Below are positions 28,337-36,682 of a stretch of 37,195 nt of DNA, piece by piece. Made by a program: the position numbers and the translations under genes. Location of the stretch: positions 1-37,195 of IMG/VR virus record IMGVR_UViG_3300025073_000108; one strand, given 5' to 3'. Position 1 is the first letter of the stretch; each line of letters opens with the position of its first letter. Source of the DNA: a virus. The notes under the pieces were generated by a model, which was not told where the DNA came from, made no database searches, and saw only the letters and a program-made list of their open reading frames with translations.

Positions 28337-28430
28337 TTGACAGAAAATAGGAGACAAACTACTATAAAATTAGGCTCAAACAGGAGCAAAATAAGAGCGA
28401 AAAACAGGAGCATTTTAGGAGCATTTTATG
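28337..28430 (+). promoter_or_regulatory. Promoter followed by a four-copy repeat operator
   Basis: TTGACA (28337-28342), 17-bp spacer, TACTAT (28360-28365). Just downstream lie four copies of a GGAGCA-type element followed by an A/T tract, with GAGC at 28384, 28395, 28408 and 28419 (spacing 11, 13, 11 bp); three are GGAGC and one AGAGC. Regular near-helical spacing suits side-by-side binding of a ribbon-helix-helix protein such as the one encoded next. Confidence 0.7.
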
Positions 28431-28457
28431 GACTTGATTTTGAAAGGAGTCGAATAG

Positions 28458-29186
28458 ATGCCCAAACCACCAACAGTTAAGGTTGTATTAAGTGTACCTA
28501 CCGTTCACGCTGAATGTGTCAGACGTGTAGCGGCAGAGGTTGGTCTCACCATGTCAGCTCTGTATCGGGTTATTCTCAAGGAGTATTTACAAAAGTACAT
28601 ACAGAACGGGAAAAATCTTAATTTAAATTTCAGTAAAGAAACCTTGACAGAACTGGAAAATCCCGCTACCCTTAATTTTTTTAATAAAAGAGAAAGAAGA
28701 AAAATTATAAATCGTCCTTCTATCGTCCCTCCTGTATCTATCTATCCGACAGACAGAATCCCGAAAGACGAAGGAATGACGACCTCTCACTTTTCTCTCC
28801 CCCCGGGAGGAGAAGAGGCCACACTAAACGCTTTAATATTTCAAAATTTAAAAACCTTTAAACTTATCCAAAAAAATAATACTCATCAATACCTTGCTAA
28901 ACTCCTTGGAGATACTTTTGGAAAGATAAAAATAATTCAAATATTGATTGATAAAGATTGGAATAGCCTGAATCAAATTATCTATAAAATAAATTCAAAA
29001 AAAGAAAAGAATCAGTTAATAGATAATGAGATTAGTTATTTCCTTAAGTCCATAGAATCAAGTAAAGTGGATAGAATTCCCTTTGATAACTTCAAACCGT
29101 TTTTAAAAAATTTCCTAAAAAATAAAAAATCAGAGGATTATTGGACAATTACCAATGGTTTTCCAACAGAGGCTGAACATGATTGA
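28458..29186 (+). CDS. Ribbon-helix-helix-like protein with AT-rich C-terminal part, 242 aa
   Basis: ATG behind TGAAAGGAGTCGAAT. Residues 6-45 (VKVVLSVPTVHAECVRRVAAEVG, then LTMSALYRVILKEYL) look like a ribbon-helix-helix: a strand, a helix, a TMSALYR turn and a second helix. Residues ~50-242 are Lys/Asn/Ile-rich and encoded by strongly AT-rich DNA (28610-29150), unlike all neighbours. The operator-like repeats upstream suggest autoregulation. The C-terminal part has no recognised domain. Ends with an 8-nt overlap with the helicase gene. Confidence 0.65.
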   Translation: MPKPPTVKVVLSVPTVHAECVRRVAAEVGLTMSALYRVILKEYLQKYIQNGKNLNLNFSKETLTELENPATLNFFNKRERRKIINRPSIVPPVSIYPTDRIPKDEGMTTSHFSLPPGGEEATLNALIFQNLKTFKLIQKNNTHQYLAKLLGDTFGKIKIIQILIDKDWNSLNQIIYKINSKKEKNQLIDNEISYFLKSIESSKVDRIPFDNFKPFLKNFLKNKKSEDYWTITNGFPTEAEHD

Positions 29187-30924
29187 AATAAGTAAGCAGA
29201 GTAATCAAATAGGTCTTTCCATTAAGACCCAGGAAGATCGTATTTTTCAGAAAGCCATTCAGATCTGTAAAGAGATGAAGGGACGGTATGAACCAGAGAA
29301 TCGTCAGTGGCTTTTCCCAACGTATCGTCTCCTGGAAATATTGGAGAAGCTAAGTCTGGTTGATCATCTGGAGTTGGACTATCCCCTAAGAAAAGAGATG
29401 GAAAGACAAATTTCCGGTCTTTCCCCTGAAGCAGAAGCTATTCTTCATGAGCTTTCCCCCGTATTGATGAAACATCAAATCTCAGGAGCTAAATTCCTTC
29501 TGCAAGGACACTCTCTCTTGTTGGATTCCCTGGGGGTCGGGAAAACCCGTGCCACCTTAGCTTCTCTGCTGGTTCGGCTGAAAACCCAACAAATATCCCG
29601 CTTTCTTATCCTCTGTCCCGCCTCAGTTATTTCCTCTTGGCAGAGTGAATACGAGATCTGCTCCCAACAAATTGGTCTGAAGGTGCCGCTAATTTTCATT
29701 GCTTCATCAAGTAAGATGACCTCGTACAAGGCCAAATTAGAGGAGGAAAAGTCTTTTGGGTGCATTATGACCTCCGACCTATTTAAGAGGGCTCCTGAGA
29801 AGTGTCAGGCACTTCTCAACGAGTTTAAGCAGGTCAACGGAAACATCCATATTCTTGATTGGGTAATTATATTCGACGAAATTCACGCCCTGGCAAATCC
29901 AGCAAGTAATATTTCAAAGGCGATCCGACTTGTAAGTCCTACTTACAAGATCGGTCTAACGGCGACCCTCTTGCCTAAGAATGTCGAGAACGTTTGGAGT
30001 CCAGTTGATTGGGTCAGGCCGGATTATCTAGGCAATTACTGGGCCTTCTACAGCCGTCATGTCGTCACCCAGGATCGGAAAATTAGAACACCGCAAGGCC
30101 CGAGAACAATCAAAGAGAAGATCGGCTATAAGAACCTTGATCATCTCCGGAAGCAGATCCAGGAGATCTCTTTAAGAAGGGAAAGGCATGAGGTTCTAGA
30201 TCTGCCGCCTCAGATTTTTATTACCCGGTACGTGAGCATGACCAAAGAACAGCAGAAGATCTATGAGGCAGTGAAACAACAGCTTTATGATGAGTTGAAA
30301 GGAATGAACGCGGATGAGATTTACAAAGCCATTGTTCTCTTTCCGATGGTTAAAGCGATACGGCTTCTGCAAGCGGCCAACGATCCCTCTCTGTTCGGAG
30401 AGGCAGGTTCATCTATCAAGCTGGAAGAGATGGAGAGGGTTCTCGAAGAATCTGAAGAACCAGCGATTATCTGGACAAATTGGCAAGGGCAGATGGATCG
30501 TCTTAAGGAGCATTTCCGAGATGCCGCTGTCTACATAGATGGCCGTACCCCTCAGAATCAGAGAGCCTCGGCAGTGGCCAGGTTCCAAGCTGGTGAAGTA
30601 GACATCTTCTGCGGAAATCCCGCAGCAGCAGGTGAAGGGATCAATCTTCAACGCGCTACCTTAGCGATCTATCTGGACCGTTCTTATTCAGCCGTAGATC
30701 GGATTCAAAGCCTCGCCAGAAATTATCGTTATGGGAGTGTTAATAGAGTTACTGTGGTTGATTTGATAACTCGCGGCACCATTGATGAAATACCACTTCG
30801 CGTTATTAGTCAGAATTTTGAGACGATGGAAAAGGTAATAAGAGGAGGAGACATAGATAAGAAAAAACTTTACGAAGAGTTGATTCAGGCGGGAGTAGTT
30901 GAACTCCCCAAAGGAAAAGTGTAA
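29179..30924 (+). CDS. SNF2-type DEAD-like helicase
   Basis: Start at ATG 29179 overlapping the previous stop; the frame from 29155 adds eight residues. A 581-aa protein with Walker A LGVGKT (residues 118-123), DEIH box (233-236), TATLLP (261-266), motif V AAAGEGINLQ (482-491) and motif VI RIQSLARNYRYG (508-519) in place of the usual QAxDRxHRIGQ. Residues ~12-50 (SIKTQEDRIFQKA and YEPENRQWLFP) resemble a HARP-like start found in SMARCAL1-type annealing helicases. Such enzymes move on double-stranded DNA and remodel forks. It neighbours the HIRAN-domain protein, so repair or replication restart is likely. Confidence 0.88.
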   Translation: MIEISKQSNQIGLSIKTQEDRIFQKAIQICKEMKGRYEPENRQWLFPTYRLLEILEKLSLVDHLELDYPLRKEMERQISGLSPEAEAILHELSPVLMKHQISGAKFLLQGHSLLLDSLGVGKTRATLASLLVRLKTQQISRFLILCPASVISSWQSEYEICSQQIGLKVPLIFIASSSKMTSYKAKLEEEKSFGCIMTSDLFKRAPEKCQALLNEFKQVNGNIHILDWVIIFDEIHALANPASNISKAIRLVSPTYKIGLTATLLPKNVENVWSPVDWVRPDYLGNYWAFYSRHVVTQDRKIRTPQGPRTIKEKIGYKNLDHLRKQIQEISLRRERHEVLDLPPQIFITRYVSMTKEQQKIYEAVKQQLYDELKGMNADEIYKAIVLFPMVKAIRLLQAANDPSLFGEAGSSIKLEEMERVLEESEEPAIIWTNWQGQMDRLKEHFRDAAVYIDGRTPQNQRASAVARFQAGEVDIFCGNPAAAGEGINLQRATLAIYLDRSYSAVDRIQSLARNYRYGSVNRVTVVDLITRGTIDEIPLRVISQNFETMEKVIRGGDIDKKKLYEELIQAGVVELPKGKV

Positions 30925-30948
30925 GCTGAAGAGGCAAGGAGAAAAAAG

Positions 30949-31575
30949 GTGAAAAAAACTATTACCAGAACTGATCAGCCGGTTATTTCGGTTTTGATGC
31001 GGCAGACAGCAATGGGTCGGGTCATCAATGGTGTTGAGGTATCGGTTTATTCCGGCCCTTCCGGAGAGTATTTTCTTAGGGGTACAGAAATTGTAAGGGC
31101 GCTGGGGCATAGTCCTTGTTGGATCTCTAATAAAGTAGCCGAAAATAAAGATAAGTTGCAGGGAGGATATATTTATGTTAACAACCTACAAAAGCCTCAC
31201 TTGCCCTATGCCCTGTATATAAAAATAGGCAGCGCCCAAACACTTTTGGAGACCAGCAAAAGGAGCCCTTTTAGGGATGAGTTGGAAAATTTTGTCAGGT
31301 CTGTGTTGAATTACAATAAATTGACAACTGCTAAAGAACGATTCAAAAGGTTTCCAGAGATTACTAACGGTGATAGCTCCGTTCCCGAACAGGAAGAGCT
31401 AGTCCCTAGTCCTTTGCGGCAAGATATTGAGAATGTGCCGAATCCTAGAGGAATAGTGGAGCTGGAAGATATTCCAGAGTTTCGGGTAGCGCCATCGAAT
31501 TTTCCTTGGGGAGTTTCGATTATTTCGTTTGTGCTAGGAATCGTGCTTGGGCTAGTTTTCCGAAAAGGAGTTTAA
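30949..31575 (+). CDS. BRO-N-like protein with C-terminal membrane anchor, 208 aa
   Basis: GTG start with AAGGAGAAAAAAG upstream. Residues 25-120 (VSVYSGPSGEYFLRGTEIVRALGH and RDELENFVRSVL) resemble the BRO-N domain of phage antirepressors. A linker of about 60 residues, rich in Pro and Glu, is followed by one hydrophobic helix (GVSIISFVLGIVLGLVF, about residues 187-203) and RKGV. An antirepressor-like domain held to the membrane by a tail anchor is unusual; it may sense or recruit at the membrane. The domain call is moderate. Confidence 0.65.
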   Translation: MKKTITRTDQPVISVLMRQTAMGRVINGVEVSVYSGPSGEYFLRGTEIVRALGHSPCWISNKVAENKDKLQGGYIYVNNLQKPHLPYALYIKIGSAQTLLETSKRSPFRDELENFVRSVLNYNKLTTAKERFKRFPEITNGDSSVPEQEELVPSPLRQDIENVPNPRGIVELEDIPEFRVAPSNFPWGVSIISFVLGIVLGLVFRKGV

Positions 31576-31576
31576 A

Positions 31577-31828
31577 ATGTTAAATCTGATTGAGGGAAAG
31601 AAGGTAGTTATCTGGACTGGAGACGGGCCTTTAAATACCTCAGAGACTTCTGGGCACCTGATGGGAGTTACAGATCGGTTCTTTCTGGTCGATGACGGGG
31701 TTGATCTGCATCTTGTGAATATTGATAAAGTTCGAGTGTTGAAGGTTTTAGGCGGCAGTGGTTCATTAGGAGACCCTTATGACATTGATGGTGGCAGAAC
31801 AGGCCAAACGATTAGCATCGCTGGCTAG
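31577..31828 (+). CDS. Small beta-rich protein, 83 aa
   Basis: ATG 31577 with AAAAGGAGTTTAAA upstream, one base after the previous stop. KKVVIWTGDGPLNTSETSGHLMGVTDRFFLVDDG has the strand pattern of a small barrel (like RNA-binding Sm or SH3 folds). Its C-terminal part is Gly/Asp-rich and overlaps the next gene by 50 nt. Unknown function. Confidence 0.55.
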   Translation: MLNLIEGKKVVIWTGDGPLNTSETSGHLMGVTDRFFLVDDGVDLHLVNIDKVRVLKVLGGSGSLGDPYDIDGGRTGQTISIAG

Positions 31829-32147
31829 GGACTATGTTCATTTACAGGTCTATGAGATTAATCCTCCTGGCTGTGAGGAAAAGCCTTATCCTCTCTACTG
31901 GGTAGTAAATAAGAAGAACGGTAAAGGCTATGAGGTAGATCTTGAAAATGTTAGGTGCTCGTGCTACGATTACAGGTTACTACACCGCATGGCCATGGAC
32001 AATATGTATCGGAAAGGAAAGGAGAGGAACTGGGCGGTCTGTAAACATATTTTGAAACTCGGTTTGACAATCAAACAATTAGAGAAAGGAGAGGCAAAGA
32101 TAAAATATATACAAAATTTACCAGAGGTTTGCTGGTGCTCAGATTAG
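31779..32147 (+). CDS. SWIM-type zinc-finger protein, 122 aa
   Basis: ATG 31779 with TTAGGAGACCCTT upstream (31788 is an alternative). Residues 60-95 carry CSCYDY and CKHIL, the Cys-x-Cys...Cys-x-His pattern of SWIM zinc fingers, which bind DNA or protein and often support recombination or transposase-related proteins. A late Cys pair (CWC) follows. Small size, no other domain. A single-strand or recombination accessory role is plausible, next to the SSB-like protein. Confidence 0.7.
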   Translation: MTLMVAEQAKRLASLARDYVHLQVYEINPPGCEEKPYPLYWVVNKKNGKGYEVDLENVRCSCYDYRLLHRMAMDNMYRKGKERNWAVCKHILKLGLTIKQLEKGEAKIKYIQNLPEVCWCSD

Positions 32148-32202
32148 GGCAATTTTGGAATTTTTTGAAGAAGTTTAGTCCCTGGTGTAGAAAGGTTAAA
32201 AA

Positions 32203-32394
32203 GTGAAGAGTGTAGTGTTGTTTAAGTTAGTCGTAGAGACTGAGATTGAGTTTGATCCAGATATTTATGAGGGGGAAAATTTGAGTTTTGAGGAGCTTGT
32301 AAAGATGGAGCATCAGGCTTATGAGAGTGTGCCGGAGATGTTGATTAGACCAGATTCTAAGGTTACAATTATGAGTGAAGTAAAGGAGGGCTAA
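32203..32394 (+). CDS. Hypothetical acidic protein, 63 aa
   Basis: GTG start with AGAAAGGTTAAAAA upstream. Strand (SVVLFKLVVETEIEF) then acidic helix. It precedes two other small genes that lead into the replication genes. No family recognised. Confidence 0.55.
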   Translation: MKSVVLFKLVVETEIEFDPDIYEGENLSFEELVKMEHQAYESVPEMLIRPDSKVTIMSEVKEG

Positions 32395-32398
32395 GAAG

Positions 32399-32614
32399 AT
32401 GTGGTTGAGGTTGACGTTACTTAATGAGTCTGTTGGTGTTTTTTATTTTGGCTCTGGGGGCGTTGTTCATTTTTATGAGGAGGTGGACGAAGTAGATGGT
32501 GAAATAGAATCTTATACAGTTTTGGAATTTCCAACGGGCGGAAAAGATTATGTTAAAGAATCAGTTGAGCAAATTTTAGATATGTTACGGACCAGCGAGA
32601 TTGTTAAGGGATAA
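32399..32614 (+). CDS. Hypothetical acidic protein, 71 aa
   Basis: ATG 4 nt after the previous gene, behind AAAGGAGGGCTAAGA. Beta-rich with an acidic centre (HFYEEVDEVDGEIESY). Unknown function. Confidence 0.55.
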   Translation: MWLRLTLLNESVGVFYFGSGGVVHFYEEVDEVDGEIESYTVLEFPTGGKDYVKESVEQILDMLRTSEIVKG

Positions 32615-32625
32615 GGAGAACTGAG

Positions 32626-33483
32626 ATGAATGAAGCTGTACAGAATTATCGAGACAATTTAAGAAAGCAGGCAGAGGAGGCGGCGGCGAGGAAAGAGGCG
32701 GCTAAGCAGTTTAAAGAGCAGCAACAAAACCGGAAGATGATCGAGCGGCTGGCTATTGAGAAGGGCGGTTCGGTTCTTTTCCATCCGTTCAATGATTTCT
32801 ATACGATTCCCCGGCTGACCGGACACAATGTGGTCAGGACTTCTAAAAAGGGGAATAGGCTCTTCCGCAAGGTCTTCTGTCCCGAGCAGTTTGGGCTGGC
32901 CTGTGGCCTCTGCGAGAAGAGGTTGGATTGGTCGAACCTCAGCCCGTCGGAGCAGGCCGAGGCCAGGATCTCTAAAGTGATGGTCATCTTTGGACTGGAT
33001 CAGGAGGCGATTGGAAAGACAACGACCTACACTAATCTCAAAGGAGAGGAGGTTACGGTACCGGTCAGTCCGATCAAATATTTTCACCGGACCTCCGGAA
33101 AGGCAGACGCTAATTTCTTTGAGCTTGAGAATTTTGAAATTGATACAGAGGTTCCGCTCAGTAAGATGGAGCTAAAGATCTCCCGCCACGAGGGAGAGGA
33201 TATCACAGAGTACACAGTTAGCTATCTACACAAGTCGGTGGGTAAAGAGCTGAAGATGCCGAAGGGTCTTTCTCCTGAGCAGGAGAAGCTGTTTAAAGAG
33301 ATGACGACAGCGCAGAAGAAGGGCGATATGCTCTTCTTATTCATGAAGGCACTCCAGACCTTTGATCTGCCGGAGGAGTGCAGCGAGTATCCGGATGTGG
33401 CCAATCATGAGTTACTGGTAGGAATGTATGAGTCCTCAACCTCACAAGCGGAGGAAGTAGAGCCAGAAGAAGTGCCCTACTAA
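32626..33483 (+). CDS. Single-stranded DNA-binding-like protein, 285 aa
   Basis: ATG 32626 with ATAAGGAGAACTGAG upstream. An N-terminal basic coiled segment (residues 8-40) leads into a probable OB-type domain: SVLFHPFNDFYTIPRL, a basic loop (VRTSKKGNRLFRKVF), and Cys85, Cys93, Cys96 as a possible zinc site. The C-terminus is acidic (EEVEPEEVPY), the tail found in SSB and gp32-type proteins where it contacts partner enzymes. Replication genes follow. Most likely coats single-stranded DNA during replication. Higher GC than its small neighbours, as expected for a highly expressed gene. Confidence 0.65.
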   Translation: MNEAVQNYRDNLRKQAEEAAARKEAAKQFKEQQQNRKMIERLAIEKGGSVLFHPFNDFYTIPRLTGHNVVRTSKKGNRLFRKVFCPEQFGLACGLCEKRLDWSNLSPSEQAEARISKVMVIFGLDQEAIGKTTTYTNLKGEEVTVPVSPIKYFHRTSGKADANFFELENFEIDTEVPLSKMELKISRHEGEDITEYTVSYLHKSVGKELKMPKGLSPEQEKLFKEMTTAQKKGDMLFLFMKALQTFDLPEECSEYPDVANHELLVGMYESSTSQAEEVEPEEVPY

Positions 33484-33501
33484 TCATCTAACTGCCAATC
33501 C

Positions 33502-33541
33502 GGGGAAGAGAATAGCCAATCCTCTGTTCTCTTCCCCCTTC
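33502..33541 (+). terminator. Rho-independent terminator
   Basis: GGGGAAGAGAA (33502-33512) pairs with TTCTCTTCCCC (33527-33537), an 11-bp perfect stem with a 14-nt loop, followed by CTTCAATTTTAT, a weak T-tract. It would cap the abundant SSB-like transcript while letting some pass to the polymerase genes. Confidence 0.65.
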
Positions 33542-33567
33542 AATTTTATAAAAAGGGGGAGTAGAGC

Positions 33568-33876
33568 ATGATTGTCCGACCTAAGGCACGTCAACTCAAG
33601 CACGTCCCGGAGCTGGAGATGCTACGGGCGATCCGGGCGTTTCGGGAGGATCTGGAAGGCGGTAATCTTCGTGCCCCTTTTCCATACGAGCGCCTTGGAG
33701 ACCGTTTTCCTTGGAAGGTTTTGTATCGGAAGATGGAGCAAATGGATGAAAAAGGGTATTTGGAGTACGGGGTTAGTCTGAGTACAGGCTGGTTAACGGA
33801 TAAAGGTAAAGCGAGACTGCGAGAATTAGAGGATGGGGCGAAACATGAAATCAAAATTGAAGAACAAGGAACTTGA
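33568..33876 (+). CDS. Winged-helix-like protein, 102 aa
   Basis: ATG with AGGGGGAGTAGAGC upstream. Basic; ELEMLRAIRAFREDLEGG, then LYRKMEQMDEKGYLEYGVSLSTGWLTDKGKARLREL has the helix-strand-strand order of winged-helix DNA-binding proteins (helix, wing, final helix with LTDKG). No catalytic motif. A regulator or replication accessory is possible. Overlaps the next gene by 32 nt. Confidence 0.6.
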   Translation: MIVRPKARQLKHVPELEMLRAIRAFREDLEGGNLRAPFPYERLGDRFPWKVLYRKMEQMDEKGYLEYGVSLSTGWLTDKGKARLRELEDGAKHEIKIEEQGT

Positions 33877-34111
33877 GTTTTTTAAAGAGTTTCATGAGCT
33901 GCTGCGGAAATATAGAGCTTCTATCGTCGTAGCGTTAGATGACAGTGCTACAGTTCTTATAGCGGGTAGAAAATTAAAGAATTTAGAGGCCACGCCTTAC
34001 GGGGTGACTGTGCAGGGAATCGGTGAATATTCCTGGGAAGACGTTCTGGTGGCCGGGAGGAGGTGCCCGGAGGTTCAGAGAAGGAAAATCTATGACTTAG
34101 CTTACGGGTAA
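33845..34111 (+). CDS. Hypothetical protein, 88 aa
   Basis: Start chosen at ATG 33845 behind AGAGGATGGGGCGAAAC; ATG 33833 is an alternative. Helix then beta (IVVALDDSATVLIAGRKL), basic end. Followed by AAGGAGAAATC and the polymerase gene. Unknown function. Confidence 0.55.
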   Translation: MKSKLKNKELEFFKEFHELLRKYRASIVVALDDSATVLIAGRKLKNLEATPYGVTVQGIGEYSWEDVLVAGRRCPEVQRRKIYDLAYG

Positions 34112-34126
34112 GGAGAAATCAAAAAG

Positions 34127-36061
34127 ATGACAACTGTTTTAGATAAAAAGTATAGGCTCATAGAAGACACAGAAGAGGCGATGAGGATTCTTTCTGATCT
34201 TGCTCGGTTTCCTACAGTCGGACTCGACTTTGAGACTGCTTTGAGGCCAGGATATTTGAAAGTATTTAAATATAATTGGGAGTGGGAGGGCACTGGCAAG
34301 AATCGACACGAGGAGAACTGGGCGACTGATATCAGAACAGCAGACATCCGACTAATGCAAATTGCCACTCCGGACGGCAGACAGTATGTCTTTGACATCT
34401 TTAAAATTCCCATTGGTAACTTTAAAGATTACTTAGAGTCTGGGGTGCAATTAATTGCCCACAATGCCAAGTTTGAAGCCTCATTTCTTCTAAAGTACGG
34501 AATCTCTCCGATAAATTGGGGAGATACGATGATTGCCCACCAGCTTATTACAGCGGGGCTCCCAGCCAAGCATGGCCTGGAGGAGGTTGTTTGGGAGGTT
34601 TTTCAAGTTAAATTAGACAAGACTGAGCAACGTTCAGATTGGTCTGGGGAGCTGAGAGAGTCCCAATATGATTATGCTGCTCAGGACACAACTTATCTTC
34701 TTCCTCTTTGGGATCTTTTTTATGGAGTCTGTCAAGCTGACGGATTGTTGGATGTTCTGGCCCTGGAGATGCGGACTCTTCCAGCAACAACGGCAATGGA
34801 GGCTAATGGGGTCTACGTCAATCTTCAGAGGACTGAGCTTCTTCGTCAAGCTTACGCGGAGGAGATGGCGAGCTATGCTGGTAAGGTTATGGAGATTGTT
34901 CGAGCGGCAAATCTTACGGTCAAAAATGAAAAGTTCCTAAACTCCTCTCAACAATTGATTCAAGCTTACACTGAATTAGGGCTGGATCTGGTTAAGTTGG
35001 AAAAGGGAGAATTTGATGAGGGTGGCAAGCCAAAGTATTCAACAGATGCCAAGTATCTTTCAACGATCAACCATCCCTTTACCAACAACCTGCTCAAGTA
35101 TCGGGAGTTTAAGAAGTTGATCTCAACCTATCTGGATAACTTTCCTCTGATGCGGCACCCTCTGACTGGGCGAATGCACTGTAATTGGATGCAGGCATTT
35201 ACTGATACCGGACGTTTTTCATGCAGTGCCTTAAATTTAATGAACATTCCCAAAGAGGGGGCAATGAGGGAACTTTTTGAGGCCCCGCCTGGATACCTAC
35301 TTTGTCTTGCAGATTTTGAGCAAATAGAGGTTAAGCTCGCTGCGATCCTTAGTTGTGATCCAGTTATGTCAGAAGTATTGAAACAGCCTGGAGCTGATCT
35401 TCATGCTGAGACGGCGATGAAACTGTTGGGGGCACATCCGGATGATCCTGACTGGAAAGAGAGCCGGGCCATTGGGAAGAACAGCGTATTCTCGGGGATG
35501 TACGGAAGTGGGGCCGAGGCACTGGCTGAAAAATCCAAGGGGAGGTTTACCTTGGCCCAGGCCCAGGAATTTCTCACAACTTTCTTCAATCACTATAAAG
35601 GATTCTCTCAGTATCTGAGCAGTGTTCGACACGGCGCTGTTTTTGGTAAGAAAGAGAGCCGGTCGATCTTGGGTAGGAGGCGCAGTTACCTACCCAAGGA
35701 GTGGGAAATTGACTATATCACGAGCCGTAATAAGGGGAAAGTCAAGAAGATATTTTTAACAGCAACGGAACGAGAGGCCGGTAATCATCCCTTTCAAAGT
35801 AGCGCCGCCGATTTTGTCAAATCTGCCATGTGCGAAGCCTATTATGTTCACAACTTAGAGGTTGTTATAAACTGTCATGATGAACTTCTCTGCTACACCA
35901 GGGCGGAAAACTCAGAGGAGGATAGAGCAAAGTTGGAGATGGCCATGGTTGAGGGAGCTAATAAAGTAATTTCCAAGGCCGTTAAACGAGGTTACAAGAT
36001 AGACTCCTCTGTTCCTATTATGGCCGAGGCTAAAGTTGTTCAGTCTTGGCGGGATAAATAG
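34127..36061 (+). CDS. Family A DNA polymerase with 3'-5' exonuclease
   Basis: A 644-aa protein with complete active sites. Exonuclease: Asp34/Glu36 in GLDFET, Asn113 in AHNAKFE, Asp187 in YAAQDTTYLL. Polymerase: motif A LCLADFEQIEVKLAA (Asp396; usually DYSQIELR), motif B Arg447-x3-Lys451 with GMYGSG (457-462), motif C HDE (584-586). It replicates DNA from 3' ends with proofreading. No 5'-3' exonuclease domain, as in T7-like and other phage polymerases. ATG 16 nt after the previous gene with AAGGAGAAATC. Phe in place of Tyr in motif A and Glu-Gln-Ile retention are mild departures. It is probably the element's replicase. Confidence 0.95.
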   Translation: MTTVLDKKYRLIEDTEEAMRILSDLARFPTVGLDFETALRPGYLKVFKYNWEWEGTGKNRHEENWATDIRTADIRLMQIATPDGRQYVFDIFKIPIGNFKDYLESGVQLIAHNAKFEASFLLKYGISPINWGDTMIAHQLITAGLPAKHGLEEVVWEVFQVKLDKTEQRSDWSGELRESQYDYAAQDTTYLLPLWDLFYGVCQADGLLDVLALEMRTLPATTAMEANGVYVNLQRTELLRQAYAEEMASYAGKVMEIVRAANLTVKNEKFLNSSQQLIQAYTELGLDLVKLEKGEFDEGGKPKYSTDAKYLSTINHPFTNNLLKYREFKKLISTYLDNFPLMRHPLTGRMHCNWMQAFTDTGRFSCSALNLMNIPKEGAMRELFEAPPGYLLCLADFEQIEVKLAAILSCDPVMSEVLKQPGADLHAETAMKLLGAHPDDPDWKESRAIGKNSVFSGMYGSGAEALAEKSKGRFTLAQAQEFLTTFFNHYKGFSQYLSSVRHGAVFGKKESRSILGRRRSYLPKEWEIDYITSRNKGKVKKIFLTATEREAGNHPFQSSAADFVKSAMCEAYYVHNLEVVINCHDELLCYTRAENSEEDRAKLEMAMVEGANKVISKAVKRGYKIDSSVPIMAEAKVVQSWRDK

Positions 36062-36063
36062 AC

Positions 36064-36360
36064 GTGCTTACTTCTACAGAGTACTCAATCTTAGCGTCGT
36101 TTGCAGAGGCCGCCATTGTTGATCCCTCTCATATTGATTTGCTATCCATGATAGCACTAGATATTGGGCCGAGCGATGACTTGAAACGATGTATTGGCTT
36201 AGTAAAATCAGTAATTTGTGGGGTGCGGACAGAGGATCAGATTCTAAAAGAGGCCGAAAAATTTATAAAATCAAGGGATGAGGCTGAGCGTCTTGTCGGG
36301 ATAGTCTTGAAATCGGACATACATTGCCTGAGAAGTGTGCGAAAGCAGAGAGGGGCGTAA
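36064..36360 (+). CDS. Hypothetical protein, 98 aa
   Basis: GTG 36064, two bases after the polymerase stop, so probably coupled. Helical, with VDPSHIDLLSMIALDIG and ILKEAEKFIKSRDEAERL. No family recognised. Confidence 0.6.
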   Translation: MLTSTEYSILASFAEAAIVDPSHIDLLSMIALDIGPSDDLKRCIGLVKSVICGVRTEDQILKEAEKFIKSRDEAERLVGIVLKSDIHCLRSVRKQRGA

Positions 36361-36361
36361 C

Positions 36362-36390
36362 TTGATTACTGAGGGTATTTGAGGTATACT
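36362..36390 (+). promoter_or_regulatory. Promoter for the gene at 36440
   Basis: TTGATT (36362-36367), 17-bp spacer, TATACT (36385-36390). It lies right after the preceding stop and could also drive the omega RNA and IscB gene downstream. Confidence 0.65.
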
Positions 36391-36439
36391 TGTAGTTTAG
36401 AAGAAATTGTTGGAGTTACGAGAAAGAAGGAGTTCTTGC

Positions 36440-36676
36440 GTGATTGACGATCCGAGTTTTCGTCTTCCGGTCTTTTACCCTATTGAAAATAAGATATTTC
36501 AATATCAGAAAGTTCTGGATGGTTGGGCGTTCTCCAGCCAGAGAAAGGTGGCGGAAGAGCTGGTCAAAGCTCTGGAGGTGGCGCTGTACTGGAAAAGGCG
36601 GTTTGAACAAGCGGAGGAGTTGTATGGAGGGTTAAAGCTTAAGGAGTTAGAAAAAGTGTCAACTACTCCGCCTTGA
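36440..36676 (+). CDS. Hypothetical protein, 78 aa
   Basis: Start chosen at GTG 36440 behind AGAAGGAGTTCTTGC; the TTG at 36407 lacks a site. N-terminal beta part (FRLPVFYPIENKIFQY) and helical C-terminus. Its stop falls inside the CTCCGCC/GGCGGAG hairpin at 36666-36685, at the left border of the IscB unit. The C-terminus could be truncated or altered by that insertion. Confidence 0.55.
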   Translation: MIDDPSFRLPVFYPIENKIFQYQKVLDGWAFSSQRKVAEELVKALEVALYWKRRFEQAEELYGGLKLKELEKVSTTPP

Positions 36677-36682
36677 AAGGCG

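Noticed and set aside
28381-28430. Short CRISPR-like array
   Set aside because: Units are only about 11-13 bp with no spacers, and lie at a promoter of a DNA-binding protein.
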